A stretch of 64,000 bases of DNA from Dyella subtropica (GTDB taxonomy: Bacteria; Pseudomonadota; Gammaproteobacteria; Xanthomonadales; Rhodanobacteraceae), in assembly GCF_026283965.1 (NCBI RefSeq), contig NZ_JAPDPD010000024.1:1-64000 (forward strand). Direction: 5' to 3'. The position numbers were made by a program, and so were the translations under genes. Positions 34,316 to 43,227 of this stretch are shown piece after piece (the first letter of the stretch is position 1; the number at the start of each line of letters is the position of its first letter). Under the pieces are notes generated by a model, which saw only the letters and a list, made by a program, of their open reading frames with translations, was not told the DNA's origin and did not search any database.

Positions 34316-35358
34316 AGCTCGCTTTTTACCTTGCCGCCGCGGCGATGATTGCCGTGGCGCTGGCCCTGCTGTTGCTGCCGCTGATAAGGCAGGGACGCAA
34401 CATGGGCCGTCCACGCGGCATCTTCGCGCTGGCACTGACAGTGGCCTTCGTGCTGCCGCTCGCCGCGGTGGGCATCTATCTTTGGGTGGGCACGCCGATG
34501 GCGCTGAATGGCGTGAAGGCACAGGCCGAATCCCCGCTCACCATCGACCAGGCCGTTACCGAACTACGCGCACACCTTGAACAGAAACCGGACGATGCAC
34601 AGGGCTGGCTGCTGCTGGCGCAAACCTACGGTGCCATGCATAAGCCCAGCGAAGCGCGCGACGCTTACGACCAAGTGCTACGTCTCGACGCCAACAACAC
34701 TGCGGCGATGGTCGGCTGGGCCGAGACCGACTCCATGGTCCGCCCCGACCACCGCATCGACGGCCGCGCGCTTGAGCTGCTCGAACGCGCAGTGAAGCAG
34801 GAGCCGGACAGCCAACGCGGCCTGTGGCTGCTCGGCATCAGCGACTTTCAACATGATCGCTACGCCGAAGCCGCCGCTACCTGGCGCAAACTGCAGCCCC
34901 TGCTCGACCCTGGTTCCAGCGTCGCCCAGGCGGTATCCGAGCAGATCGCCGTGGCCGATGCGCGCGCGGGTGGCAAGACATCGTCCACGCCCACCGCACA
35001 AGTCGCCACCGAAGGCCCGGCCTTGCAGGTGCAAGTGGCGCTATCGCCCTCATTGAAAAGCAAGCTTGCCGCTGGCGATACGCTGTTCGTCTACGCTCGC
35101 GCCGAACAAGGACCGCCGATGCCGCTGGCTGTGGCGAAACTCGATGCGAACGCCTTGCCAGCCGCGGTCACCCTGACCGACGCGATGGGCATGACGCCGC
35201 AGCTCAAATTGTCCTCCGTGTCGCGGGTTTTCATCGGCGCCCGTATCAGCAAAAGTGGCCAGGCCGCTGCCCAGCCGGGCGACTTGGAAGGCGATGCCGG
35301 CGTGGTCGACGTGAGCACGCGCACACCGATAAAAATCAGCATCGACAAGGTCCATTGA
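34312..35358 (+). CDS. ccmI: Cytochrome c biogenesis protein CcmI (TPR)
   Basis: A 348-residue apocytochrome chaperone. Two N-terminal helices (about 4-22 and 36-58) anchor it. TPR repeats follow (PDDAQGWLLLAQTYGAMHKP, then LLERAVKQEPDSQRGLWLLG, about 90-200), and a C-terminal periplasmic domain of beta type completes it. CcmI binds the C-terminal helix of apocytochrome c and brings it to CcmF/H. GTG 34312 overlaps the ccmH stop and has GGGGA upstream; a TTG one codon earlier is unlikely. Last ccm gene. Confidence 0.88.
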   Translation: MKLAFYLAAAAMIAVALALLLLPLIRQGRNMGRPRGIFALALTVAFVLPLAAVGIYLWVGTPMALNGVKAQAESPLTIDQAVTELRAHLEQKPDDAQGWLLLAQTYGAMHKPSEARDAYDQVLRLDANNTAAMVGWAETDSMVRPDHRIDGRALELLERAVKQEPDSQRGLWLLGISDFQHDRYAEAAATWRKLQPLLDPGSSVAQAVSEQIAVADARAGGKTSSTPTAQVATEGPALQVQVALSPSLKSKLAAGDTLFVYARAEQGPPMPLAVAKLDANALPAAVTLTDAMGMTPQLKLSSVSRVFIGARISKSGQAAAQPGDLEGDAGVVDVSTRTPIKISIDKVH

Positions 35359-36462
35359 ATGAGCCACGACGCGCGCCGTTACTTCGACCTACCCTCCCCC
35401 TTCCCGATGAAGCGAGGCGGCGAACTGCACGGCGCCCGCGTCTCCTACGAGACCTGGGGCAAGCTGAGCGAAGCGCGCGATAACGCGGTACTGATTCTCA
35501 CCGGCCTATCGCCCAGCGCGCATGCGGCCTCCAATGAAGTCGATCCGTCACCCGGCTGGTGGGAGGCGATGATCGGCCCTGGCAAAGCGATTGATACGGA
35601 TCACTGGTTTGTGATCTGCGTGAACTCGCTGGGCAGTGATAAGGGTTCTACTTGCCCTGCTTCACTCGACCCCGCCACCGGCGAACCTTATCGCCTAAGT
35701 TTTCCCGAACTCGCCCTGGAAGACGTGGCCAACGCCGCCCATGCGGCCGTCGGCGGACTAGGCATTAAGCAACTGGCCTGCCTGATCGGTTGCTCCATGG
35801 GAGGCATGAGTGCGCTCGCCTACATGCTGCTGCACCCCGGTAGCGTGCACGCCCACATCAGCGTGGATACCGCTCCTCAGGCGCAGCCCTTCGCCATTGC
35901 CATTCGCTCGCTGCAACGCGAAGCGATCCGCCTCGACCCGCACTGGAACAACGGTCAGTACGACAACGAGCATTACCCCGATACCGGCATGAGCATCGCG
36001 CGCAAGCTTGGCGTCATCACCTATCGCTCGGCGATGGAGTGGAACGGCCGCTTCGCCCGCATCCGGCTCGAAGCCGAGCAGCGCGACGACAATCCATTCG
36101 GCTTTGAATTCGAGGTGGAATCGTACCTGGAGGGGCACGCACAACGCTTCGTGCGCACCTTCGACCCCAACAGCTATCTTTACCTGTCGCGCGCCAGCGA
36201 CTGGTTCGACATCGCCGAATACGGCGACGGCAGCATCATGGAAGGCCTCAAGCGCATCCGCATCAAGCAGGCGATGGTCATCGGCGTCAGCACCGACATT
36301 CTGTTTCCGCTGGAGCAGCAGGAGCAGATCGCCGAAGGACTGCAAGCCGCAGGCGCCGCCGTGGAGTTCGTCGCGCTGGATTCACCCCAGGGCCACGACG
36401 CCTTCTTGGTCGATATTGAGAACTACAGCCGGGCCATCGGCGGCTTCCTCGCCCGACTCTGA
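35359..36462 (+). CDS. metX: MetX-like serine/homoserine O-acyltransferase
   Basis: A 367-residue alpha/beta-hydrolase enzyme that activates the hydroxyl of homoserine or serine as an acyl ester for methionine or cysteine synthesis. The nucleophile elbow GCSMGGM (Ser about 148) and the C-terminal Asp (GVSTDILFP) and His (SPQGHDAFL) complete the triad. The specificity loop reads NSLGSDKGSTCPASLDP instead of the more usual GGCxGSTGP. Several Xanthomonadales MetX-like enzymes are reported to be serine O-succinyltransferases, so this could serve cysteine synthesis. ATG follows the ccmI stop with no gap. Confidence 0.85.
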   Translation: MSHDARRYFDLPSPFPMKRGGELHGARVSYETWGKLSEARDNAVLILTGLSPSAHAASNEVDPSPGWWEAMIGPGKAIDTDHWFVICVNSLGSDKGSTCPASLDPATGEPYRLSFPELALEDVANAAHAAVGGLGIKQLACLIGCSMGGMSALAYMLLHPGSVHAHISVDTAPQAQPFAIAIRSLQREAIRLDPHWNNGQYDNEHYPDTGMSIARKLGVITYRSAMEWNGRFARIRLEAEQRDDNPFGFEFEVESYLEGHAQRFVRTFDPNSYLYLSRASDWFDIAEYGDGSIMEGLKRIRIKQAMVIGVSTDILFPLEQQEQIAEGLQAAGAAVEFVALDSPQGHDAFLVDIENYSRAIGGFLARL

Positions 36463-36467
36463 ACGCA

Positions 36468-36786
36468 TAGGGATGCTCTGATCTATTCCACGTACCCGGC
36501 ATGACGTCCAGAAGGTCCGCAGGCTGTGGTGCGTGGCGCAGGGCAGACTGGCCGCGGCGCAGCCTGCGGGCCTTCTGGACGTCACCCCAATTCCTATTCA
36601 ACACGTGGGGGCCGCCCTGTATGCGCGCAGCGCTTCGCCCCAGCGTCTCGACAGACAGCCAGTCTGCCTTCCTCGCTCCTCAAAGCCGAGTCCATCCATG
36701 GACTCTCCCCGCGTGCGCCGCTGCAACAAACCGCTGCGCGCATACAGGGCGGTGACGGGTACATGGAATAGATCAGAGCATCCCTA
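36468..36786. repeat. 319-bp non-autonomous element with 31-base terminal inverted repeats (family A)
   Basis: The ends are 31-base inverted repeats (36468-36498 and 36756-36786) with one mismatch; the outer part reads GGGATGCTCTGATCTATTCC. Inside lie two more inverted repeats. One is 36502-36526 with 36560-36584, 25 bases with one mismatch. The other is 36611-36632 with 36732-36753, 22 bases with one mismatch. Open frames inside are short and without family features. It fills most of the gap between metX and the dioxygenase gene. A related partial copy is at 1-155, and a possible relic end is at 39636-39654. The layout is MITE-like. Confidence 0.75.
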
Positions 36787-36846
36787 GCCCCCCCCTTCCC
36801 GCCGCGCTGCTAAGATGGCGCAGCAATACCGTCATCCGAGAACGTC

Positions 36847-37428
36847 ATGCTCACTATGGAATTCCCAGGCTGTCGCAAGCTCATCGATGCCATCGACAGC
36901 GCCGTCAGCAAACCTTCCACGCCCGAGATCACCGACAGCCTGCGCAACAGCCTGTGCAAGCTGATCCGCGGCAACGAAGTAAAGCTGCCCGACTGCGTGT
37001 TCGAAACCGCCGAAGGCCGCTACGCGCGCCGCGAGCTGTACCACAGCGATGAGCACGGTTATTGCGTCGTAGCGATGACCTGGGGCCCGGGCCAAGGCAC
37101 GCCGATCCACGACCACTGCGGCATGTGGTGCGTCGAAGGCGTGTGGAGCGGCGCGCTGGAAGTAGTGCAGTACGAGCGCCTCGGCGAGGCGGATGGCCAG
37201 TGGCGCTTCCAACCCGTCGGCTCCATCCAGGCAGGCCCCGGCTCTGCCGGCAGTCTGATCCCGCCGCACGAATACCACACCATCCGCAACCCCAGCGAAG
37301 ACGCTGTAGCGGTCAGCCTGCACATCTATTCCGGACAGATGACCCACTGCGCCGTCTTCAAGCCGGTGGGCGAGAATCACTGCTACGAGCGCAGCGATCG
37401 TCAATTGGGTCTCGACCCGGTGAACTGA
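36847..37428 (+). CDS. Cysteine dioxygenase family (thiol dioxygenase) protein
   Basis: A 193-residue cupin of the bacterial cysteine dioxygenase family, which oxidises a thiol (cysteine or 3-mercaptopropionate) to the sulfinate using Fe(II). The metal motif is PIHDHCGMWCVEGVWSG (two His), and the third His lies in PPHEYHTIRN. A Tyr in the C-terminal part (HIYSGQM) matches the catalytic region. Substrate choice between cysteine and 3-mercaptopropionate cannot be fixed by eye. ATG 36847 or 36856. It stands alone between the repeat element and tRNA-Leu. Confidence 0.82.
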   Translation: MLTMEFPGCRKLIDAIDSAVSKPSTPEITDSLRNSLCKLIRGNEVKLPDCVFETAEGRYARRELYHSDEHGYCVVAMTWGPGQGTPIHDHCGMWCVEGVWSGALEVVQYERLGEADGQWRFQPVGSIQAGPGSAGSLIPPHEYHTIRNPSEDAVAVSLHIYSGQMTHCAVFKPVGENHCYERSDRQLGLDPVN

Positions 37429-37453
37429 ACCCGGCATAATGTGCCGCTGCAAT

Positions 37454-37539
37454 GCCGGTGTGGCGGAATGGTAGACGCGGCGGACTCAAAATCCGCTGGC
37501 AGAGATGTCGTGTAGGTTCGAGTCCTATCACCGGTACCA
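37454..37539 (+). tRNA. tRNA-Leu(CAA)
   Basis: Acceptor GCCGGTG pairs with CACCGGT (last pair G-T), anticodon loop CTCAAAA gives CAA, a long variable arm (class II) follows, then TTCGAGTCC in the T loop and an encoded CCA. Reads UUG leucine codons. Confidence 0.95.
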
Positions 37540-37546
37540 ATGACTT

Positions 37547-37572
37547 AGGCCCCTTTTGGGGCCTTTGTTTTT
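37547..37572 (+). terminator. Rho-independent terminator after tRNA-Leu
   Basis: AGGCCCC and GGGGCCT form a seven-base stem around TTTT, followed by TTGTTTTTT. It lies eight bases after the tRNA. Confidence 0.9.
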
Positions 37573-37714
37573 TCCGCCATTCGGAAATTGTTCCGCCATT
37601 CCACAGAATGGACCGAGCCGGGCCTCCCCAGTAGCAGGCATGAGCGCTCAACAGTCCGCTAGATCCCTGCTTCCTCGGGGATAACGAGCTTGATGCAGGC
37701 TTTTCGAGGCGGCC

Positions 37715-38113
37715 TTAAGGTGGCCCTTGCCGCAGATGCTGCAGCTCCTCCGTCAACCAGTCCGCCGACAGGCGTTCCCTACCGTCGCAGCTCACCTTGT
37801 AAGGTTTGCCGCTGAAATTGCTTTGGCTGGCGGCTCGCTCGATGAATTCCTCAGCGGAGTTCACTAGGTCCTTGCGCACCAGGTAATCCAGCTTGGATTG
37901 CAAGTGTGCCTGCGCCTCTACGGCACTATACGAGCTGCCATTGCGGATGAATGTGCAATGGCTGCTGCCGACGAAAACCAGCAGCGCCTGTACTTCTCGC
38001 TGCCCAGTCGCATCCAATGCCGCATAGGCGTTCATAGCCTGCAGGCAAACCGCACTGACTAACATCAGGATCACCCCAAGGCGTCTGACAGAAGGGCGTC
38101 CGACAGAATGCAT
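37715..38113 (-). CDS. DUF5329 (YfeK-like) exported protein
   Basis: A 132-residue exported protein. The signal peptide (RRLGVILMLVSAVCLQAMNAYA) is followed by a domain with SSHCTFIRNGSSYSAVEAQA and FSGKPYKVSCDG, whose two Cys residues probably form a disulfide. This pattern fits DUF5329, the family of E. coli YfeK; function unknown. ATG 38113 is chosen because GGAGGG lies six bases upstream and a proper signal peptide results. An earlier in-frame start would add an unsupported N-terminus. Monocistronic. Confidence 0.7.
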   Translation of the reverse strand: MHSVGRPSVRRLGVILMLVSAVCLQAMNAYAALDATGQREVQALLVFVGSSHCTFIRNGSSYSAVEAQAHLQSKLDYLVRKDLVNSAEEFIERAASQSNFSGKPYKVSCDGRERLSADWLTEELQHLRQGPP

Positions 38114-38254
38114 AAGTCCCTCCACGGACTTTCGTTCAATCGCATGCATGCGAGAAGAAGTGCTCCTATCAGGCTGGAATGGTGCTCTGTAGCAACTCGC
38201 AAAACCAGCTACCACGCAAGGCAGGCGATGCGAGAACAACCTCGCAAAGATTCC

Positions 38255-38686
38255 TCAGTTGCGCTCAAGAATGGCCTTCAGATCGTCAAAATCTATGGGC
38301 GCTGACGTGTGCTCGTGAACGATCCCCCAGCTGTCGCCCATGCGCGACATGGCCCAAGTTAGGCGATTCTGCATCGCCCGAACTCTTTCGCCCGTCGAAG
38401 ATATGCCGGCATAAGTCACCATGGCGCTGATCACCGCCATGTCCTTCGCACCAGTGACATGGACGTCCTCCATGCTCACCGCCACCGACTCCTCGCCTAA
38501 CGAGGCGAACCACTGCTGGACGATCTGCCGCCAAGCCGCTGCGCCCTGATACGACCAAGTTCCCCAGGCGTCGAACACCCGGACATCCTGGTCATAAAGC
38601 TTGATGAAGGCGTCGACGTCCTTGGCGAGAACGGCGGCTTTGTAGCCTTCGAGAACCTGCATGATCTGGCTATCGAAATCACTCAT
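38255..38686 (-). CDS. SnoaL/NTF2-like protein (DUF4440 type)
   Basis: A 143-residue single-domain protein of the NTF2-like fold. An N-terminal helix pair (QIMQVLEGYKAAVLAKDVDA) and FIKLYDQDVRVFDAWG are followed by strands ending SWGIVHEHTSAPIDF. This is the pattern of DUF4440/SnoaL-like proteins that act as small hydrolases, isomerases or ketosteroid binders; no substrate can be assigned. AGGAG lies nine bases before ATG 38686. No operon partners. Confidence 0.78.
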   Translation of the reverse strand: MSDFDSQIMQVLEGYKAAVLAKDVDAFIKLYDQDVRVFDAWGTWSYQGAAAWRQIVQQWFASLGEESVAVSMEDVHVTGAKDMAVISAMVTYAGISSTGERVRAMQNRLTWAMSRMGDSWGIVHEHTSAPIDFDDLKAILERN

Positions 38687-38827
38687 GGCGCGCTCCTGGA
38701 ATCCGTTCGCAGTTTCAGGCAGTAACCTCGAAGTCGACAAGATCCAGTTGGCCTATTGCGCAAAACGCGCTGACTTTTCATGGCACAAAGAAAAGGCGCC
38801 TAGGTTTCCCTAAGCGCCTGTTCGTTT

Positions 38828-38903
<76 letters not shown>

Positions 38904-38918
38904 TTCTAACATTTTAAC

Positions 38919-38996
38919 TGGGGTGGACGATGGGACTCGAACCCACGACAACCGGAATCACAATCCGGTACTCTAACCAGCTGAGCTACGCCCACC
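38919..38996 (-). tRNA. tRNA-His(GTG)
   Basis: Anticodon loop TTGTGAT (GTG), acceptor GTGGGCG/CGTCCAC with the extra 5' G opposite C73 that marks histidine tRNA, and encoded CCA. Confidence 0.95.
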
Positions 38997-39012
38997 GTAA
39001 ACCTTGATGAAC

Positions 39013-39089
39013 TGGCGCGCCCGACAGGAATCGAACCTGCAACCGTCGGCTTAGAAGGCCGATGCTCTATCCGGTTGAGCTACAGGCGC
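39013..39089 (-). tRNA. tRNA-Arg(TCT)
   Basis: Anticodon loop CTTCTAA (TCT), acceptor GCGCCTG with CGGGCGC, TTCGATTCC in the T loop, encoded CCA. Reads AGA. Confidence 0.95.
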
Positions 39090-39115
39090 AATGCACTTGG
39101 TGCAGAGCAACTGCT

Positions 39116-39192
39116 TGGTCGGGGCAGAGGGATTCGAACCCACGACATCCAGCTCCCAAAGCTGGCGCTCTACCAGGCTGAGCTATACCCCG
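39116..39192 (-). tRNA. tRNA-Pro(TGG)
   Basis: Anticodon loop TTTGGGA (TGG), acceptor CGGGGTA/TGCCCCG, TTCGAATCC in the T loop, encoded CCA. Confidence 0.95.
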
Positions 39193-39364
39193 ATTTCGAA
39201 CCTTCGATCGCTCGCGCAAGCCGAAGCTTTGAAATGCTACGGGTGACGCTTCGCCTAGTCAATCCGTATCGAAGCACACCGAACACATCTTTCGTCCGGT
39301 CCGCATGACGATGACCTGTCATCCGGTGCAAATCATGATGCAAGCACCACACTTTGCGTTGTAA

Positions 39365-39441
39365 TGGCGCGCCCGGAGAGATTCGAACTCCCGACCACCA
39401 AGTTCGTAGCCTGGTACTCTATCCAACTGAGCTACGGGCGC
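39365..39441 (-). tRNA. tRNA-Arg(ACG)
   Basis: Anticodon loop CTACGAA (ACG, expected inosine), acceptor GCGCCCG/CGGGCGC, encoded CCA. First tRNA of the cluster; 172 bases separate it from tRNA-Pro. Confidence 0.95.
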
Positions 39442-39711
39442 GCTGTAAACCTTTGCTTTGCCGCTAAACCACCGAGGTGGAAAGCGCCGAAGCCAGAAGC
39501 GGAATTATTCAGATTCGAAGCGTTGCCGTCAATACTTTTTTCAGATTTTTTTCATCGAGAGCCAAGAATATTCATTCTCGATGACGACCGGCTGCGTCGA
39601 GGTTGCGGATTCTAGCCGTCCAAATCTGGATCGCCTAGGGACGCTCTGAACAAGTCGACGTAGCCGTCGTTTGCACTCGAACAACCGAACGATGCGCAAG
39701 GCGCCACAAAC
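39442..39711. other. Spacer between tRNA cluster and ftsH, with a possible repeat relic
   Basis: No gene is visible. The stretch is comparatively AT-rich (39530-39580) and probably holds the tRNA cluster promoter on the minus strand. Bases 39636-39654 (TAGGGACGCTCTGAACAAG) resemble the left end of the 36468 element over the first 14 bases with one difference. This could be a decayed terminus, but the partner end is not present. Confidence 0.4.
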
Positions 39712-39739
39712 AGAGAGGGCGGCCTTAGCCGCCCTCTCT
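39712..39739 (-). terminator. Terminator of the rlmE-ftsH operon
   Basis: A perfect 12-base stem AGAGAGGGCGGC/GCCGCCCTCTCT with a four-base loop, 24 bases after the ftsH stop on the minus strand, followed by TGTTTG. Confidence 0.8.
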
Positions 39740-39763
39740 ATCGATACTGCCAAACAACCCCGC

Positions 39764-41713
39764 TCAAGAATGCGGATGACGGCTCTGCGTCGCAGGGTCA
39801 CCCACCTTGGCTCCTGCATCGCCACGCGGCGGCGGAGGCGGTGGCGTGGAGCCTGACGAGGCGGTCTTGGACCAATCCGCCGGCGGACCCGGCACACGGC
39901 CATTCATGATGTCGTCGATCTGATGCGCGTCGATGGTCTCGTACTGCAGCAGCGCATCGGCCATCACATGCAACTTGTCGATGTTGTCGGTCAACAGCTG
40001 CTTGGTGCGGGCGTAGGCGCGATCGAGAATGTCCCGCACTTCTTCGTCGATCTTGCGCGCGGTCTCGTTGGAGACGTTCTTGTGCTGCGTCACGGCGCGG
40101 CCGAGGAATACTTCGTCCTCTTCTTCACCGTAGGTCATCGGGCCGAGCTTGTCGGACAGACCCCACTTGGTCGCCATATTGCGAGCCATCTTGGTGGCGC
40201 GCTCGATGTCGTTGGACGCGCCGGTGGTGACCTTGTCCTCACCGAAGATCAGCGCCTCGGCCACGCGACCGCCGTACAGCGAGCACAGCTGCGACTCGAT
40301 GGCAACGCGGTTCATGCTGTACTTGTCGCCTTCCGGCAGGTACATGGTGACGCCCAGCGCACGACCGCGAGGAATGATGGTGACCTTGTAAACCGGATCA
40401 TGCTCGGGCACGAGGCGGCCCACGATGGCGTGACCGGCCTCGTGATAAGCGGTGAGCTTCTTCTCGTCCTCGCTCATGGCCATTGAGCGACGCTCGGTAC
40501 CCATCAAGATCTTGTCGCGCGCCTTATCCAGGTGGTTCATACGCACGTCGCGCGCGTTCTCGCGGGCAGCGAACAACGCGGCCTCGTTGACGAGGTTGGC
40601 GAGATCGGCACCCGAGAAACCCGGGGTGCCGCGCGCAATCGTCATCGGATCGACGTCGGCCGCCGTCGGCACCTTGCGCAGATGCACTTTGAGGATCTGT
40701 TCGCGCCCCTTCACGTCCGGCAAGCCGACCACCACCTGACGATCGAAGCGGCCCGGACGCAGCAGCGCAGGGTCCAGCACATCCGGACGGTTGGTAGCGG
40801 CGATGACGATGACACCCTCGGTGCCTTCGAAACCGTCCATCTCGACCAGCAACTGGTTCAGGGTCTGCTCGCGCTCATCATGACCGCCACCAAGGCCGGC
40901 GCCGCGATGGCGGCCGACGGCGTCGATTTCGTCAATGAAAATGATGCATGGCGCGTGCTTCTTGGCCTGCTCGAACATGTCGCGCACGCGGCTGGCGCCA
41001 ACGCCGACGAACATCTCGACGAAGTCGGAGCCCGAGATGGAGAAGAACGGCACCTTGGCCTCGCCAGCAATGGCCCTGGCGAGCAAGGTCTTGCCGGTAC
41101 CGGGCGGGCCGACCATCAGCACGCCACGCGGAATCTTGCCGCCCAGCTTCTGGAACTTGCCCGGATCGCGGAGGAACTCTACGAGCTCACCCACCTCCTC
41201 CTTCGCTTCATCGCAGCCCGCGACGTCGCTGAAGTTGACCTTGATCTGGTCCTCGCCTTGCAGCTTGGCGCGCGAGCGGCCGAAGCTCATGGCGCCGCGA
41301 CCGCCGGCACCGGCCTGCATCTGACGCATGAACCAGATGAACACGCCCACGATCAGGATGATGGGCAGCCAATTGATCAGCAGCCCAAGCAGCGAGAAGC
41401 CATTGTTGGACGGCTCCTGGCGAACCTCCACGCCCTTGTCCTGCATCTGCTTGACCACCGAGTTGGTGGAAAAGCCGAGTACGGGGGCGACGGTGTGAAA
41501 CGTGCTGCCGTCCTTCAGCTTGCCGCTGATGGAGGCCGGCTGGTCGGCGCTGATCATGGCGGTGGCAACGTTGCCGTTGTCCACGCTCTGCACGAAGCTG
41601 CTGTAAGGCAGATCGGACGACGATGCGCCACGCGGATTGAAGCTCTGAAACACCGTCAGCAGGACTACTGCGATGATCAGCCAGAGCAACAGGTTTTTAG
41701 CCATTTCATTCAT
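39764..41713 (-). CDS. ftsH: ATP-dependent zinc metalloprotease FtsH
   Basis: A 649-residue membrane AAA+ protease that degrades LpxC, sigma-32 and damaged membrane proteins. Two N-terminal helices (about 4-24 and 103-123) flank a periplasmic domain. The AAA module has Walker [14 protein letters not shown], Walker [10 protein letters not shown] and the SRH arginines, and the zinc site is HEAGH with a downstream Asp. The Pro-rich C-terminus ([13 protein letters not shown]) is typical. ATG 41713 overlaps the rlmE stop by four bases; ATG 41704 (MAKNL) is the alternative. The rlmE-ftsH order is conserved in gammaproteobacteria. Confidence 0.97.
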   Translation of the reverse strand: MNEMAKNLLLWLIIAVVLLTVFQSFNPRGASSSDLPYSSFVQSVDNGNVATAMISADQPASISGKLKDGSTFHTVAPVLGFSTNSVVKQMQDKGVEVRQEPSNNGFSLLGLLINWLPIILIVGVFIWFMRQMQAGAGGRGAMSFGRSRAKLQGEDQIKVNFSDVAGCDEAKEEVGELVEFLRDPGKFQKLGGKIPRGVLMVGPPGTGKTLLARAIAGEAKVPFFSISGSDFVEMFVGVGASRVRDMFEQAKKHAPCIIFIDEIDAVGRHRGAGLGGGHDEREQTLNQLLVEMDGFEGTEGVIVIAATNRPDVLDPALLRPGRFDRQVVVGLPDVKGREQILKVHLRKVPTAADVDPMTIARGTPGFSGADLANLVNEAALFAARENARDVRMNHLDKARDKILMGTERRSMAMSEDEKKLTAYHEAGHAIVGRLVPEHDPVYKVTIIPRGRALGVTMYLPEGDKYSMNRVAIESQLCSLYGGRVAEALIFGEDKVTTGASNDIERATKMARNMATKWGLSDKLGPMTYGEEEDEVFLGRAVTQHKNVSNETARKIDEEVRDILDRAYARTKQLLTDNIDKLHVMADALLQYETIDAHQIDDIMNGRVPGPPADWSKTASSGSTPPPPPPRGDAGAKVGDPATQSRHPHS

Positions 41714-42360
41714 GCGCGGTTCTCGCCCGGTTGACCGTCACTGACCTTTCTTCCTGTGGCCAGTGCATACACCTCACGCGAACGGGCGCGAGAGGCCTTT
41801 GGTTTACGCATAGTTACGCGCGAAAACTCCACGCGCAAGCTACGCAGGTAATCATCGAAGCCAGCTCCCTGGAACAGCTTGATCAGGAACGAACCGCCCG
41901 GTTTCAGCCATTGGCGGCTGAAATCCAGCGCCAGCTCGGCCAGATCCATCGCGCGGATCTGGTCGGCCAGTGCGACACCACTCATATTGGGGGCCATGTC
42001 GGACAGCACAAGATCGACCTTCTGACCATCCAGGTGGGCTTCCAACTCGCGCAGCACGGACTCCTCGCGGAAATCGCCCTGCAGGAAATCGACCCCCGCA
42101 ATGCCCTGCATCGGGAGGATATCCAACGCCACCACGGTGCCGTTATCCCCCAGCCGCTGGCGCACCAGCTGCGACCAGCCACCCGGGGCAGCACCCAGAT
42201 CGACCACGCGCATACCCGGCTTGAGCAGGCGGTCGCGCTCGATCAGCTCTTCCAGCTTGAACACTGCACGCGAGCGCAGACCTTCAGCCTGCGCCCTCTT
42301 CACATAGACGTCATCGAAATGCTCCCGCAGCCAGCGGGAACTGCTTTTGCTGCGAGTCAT
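41710..42360 (-). CDS. rlmE: 23S rRNA (uridine-2'-O)-methyltransferase RlmE
   Basis: A 216-residue SAM-dependent enzyme (FtsJ/RrmJ) that methylates U2552 of 23S rRNA in the 50S subunit. [14 protein letters not shown] is the SAM loop, and [10 protein letters not shown] carries the first catalytic Lys. [11 protein letters not shown] and [10 protein letters not shown] supply the Asp and second Lys of the K-D-K-E tetrad. ATG 42360 gives the family start; the frame upstream is not conserved. Divergent from yhbY, another ribosome assembly gene, across 82 bases. Confidence 0.96.
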   Translation of the reverse strand: MTRSKSSSRWLREHFDDVYVKRAQAEGLRSRAVFKLEELIERDRLLKPGMRVVDLGAAPGGWSQLVRQRLGDNGTVVALDILPMQGIAGVDFLQGDFREESVLRELEAHLDGQKVDLVLSDMAPNMSGVALADQIRAMDLAELALDFSRQWLKPGGSFLIKLFQGAGFDDYLRSLRVEFSRVTMRKPKASRARSREVYALATGRKVSDGQPGENRA

Positions 42361-42442
42361 GATCGGCAACGGCCACAGATACGGGGAATGGCCCGCATGA
42401 TACCCTTTACGGTCCATTCGCCGCGAATCCGAGACTGAACGC

Positions 42443-42739
42443 ATGGCCCTTTCCCCCTCGCAGCACCGTTACCTGCGCAGCCTCGCCCACGACCTGAAGC
42501 CGGTGATCCTGCTGGGCGCCAAGGGCGCGACCGACGCCGTGCTCAAGGAGCTGGACCTGGCACTCTCCCACCACGAGCTGGTCAAAGTGAAGCTGTCCGG
42601 CGGCGACAAGGATGAGCGCCAAGCACAGATCGACTTCCTCGCCGGCGGCACCCATTCGGAAAACGTGCAGCAGATCGGCCACATCGTGGTGCTGTTCCGC
42701 CGCAACGAAGACGAACCCAAGCTGGCCCTGCCCCGCTGA
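42443..42739 (+). CDS. yhbY: Ribosome assembly RNA-binding protein YhbY
   Basis: A 98-residue CRM-domain protein that binds pre-50S particles. The family opening [20 protein letters not shown] and the [20 protein letters not shown] end are clear. The GxxG-type loop (GAKG) is where RNA contacts are expected. It is divergent from rlmE, a common pairing, and followed 10 bases later by the Mth938-like gene, so the two may be co-transcribed. Confidence 0.93.
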   Translation: MALSPSQHRYLRSLAHDLKPVILLGAKGATDAVLKELDLALSHHELVKVKLSGGDKDERQAQIDFLAGGTHSENVQQIGHIVVLFRRNEDEPKLALPR

Positions 42740-42749
42740 CATCCGCCCC

Positions 42750-43127
42750 ATGGATCTCTCGCTCGACCGCCCTGACGACTACCTGTTTGTACGCCGCGTA
42801 GGCGCACGCAGCATCACCGTCGTCGATCGCGAATTCACTCACAGCCTGCTGCTGGCGCCAGACCGCGCCATCGAAAACTGGCCGGTGACACATGCCGGCG
42901 CGCTCGATGCCGAACACGTCGACACCATCCTCGAGCTGAAGCCCGAAGTGGTGATCCTGGGCACCGGCGAGCGTCAAGTATTTCCCGCCGCCGCCTTCAT
43001 GGCCGGCTTCCTGCGCCAAGGCGTGGGCATTGAGGTGATGGACAACGCCGCTGCGGCGCGCACCTACGATCTGCTAGCCGGCGAACGCCGCCGCGTGGTC
43101 GCCGCCTTCATCCTGCCCGAGGGCTGA
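42750..43127 (+). CDS. Mth938-like domain protein (DUF498)
   Basis: A 125-residue protein of the Mth938/DUF498 fold, related to mitochondrial NDUFAF3. Landmarks are SITVVDREFTHSLLLAP, VVILGTGERQVFP and GIEVMDNAAAARTYDLLAGE. The family has no agreed enzymatic role; the eukaryotic member assists complex I assembly. It lies 10 bases behind yhbY. Its stop is the TGA at 43127, eight bases before a REPIN. Confidence 0.82.
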   Translation: MDLSLDRPDDYLFVRRVGARSITVVDREFTHSLLLAPDRAIENWPVTHAGALDAEHVDTILELKPEVVILGTGERQVFPAAAFMAGFLRQGVGIEVMDNAAAARTYDLLAGERRRVVAAFILPEG

Positions 43128-43134
43128 GCTTTTA

Positions 43135-43209
43135 GTAGGAGCCCACCCTGTGGGCGACAAACCTACGAAGCCATTATGGTGCGAGGTCGCCCACAGGGTG
43201 GGCTCCTAC
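43135..43209. repeat. REPIN between Mth938-like gene and nlpD
   Basis: Two 23-base REP arms, 43135-43157 and 43187-43209, are perfect reverse complements. The arm begins with the GTAG signature (GTAGGAGCCCACC) and contains its own GCCCAC/GTGGGC hairpin. The whole unit can fold into one long hairpin and sits between two convergent genes. Confidence 0.9.
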
Positions 43210-43227
43210 AAAAAACGGCACCGCTTG

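Noticed and set aside
36526-36787. Short frames inside the 319-bp repeat as a transposase or peptide gene
   Set aside because: They read across inverted repeats in several frames and resemble no transposase, so the element is judged non-coding.
37454-37539. tRNA-Leu as attachment site of an integrated island
   Set aside because: No integrase, no direct repeat of the tRNA 3' end and no shift to foreign genes follow it; housekeeping genes continue on both sides.
40532-41734. A 400-residue frame antisense to ftsH
   Set aside because: Mirror frame of a conserved gene without any recognisable motif.
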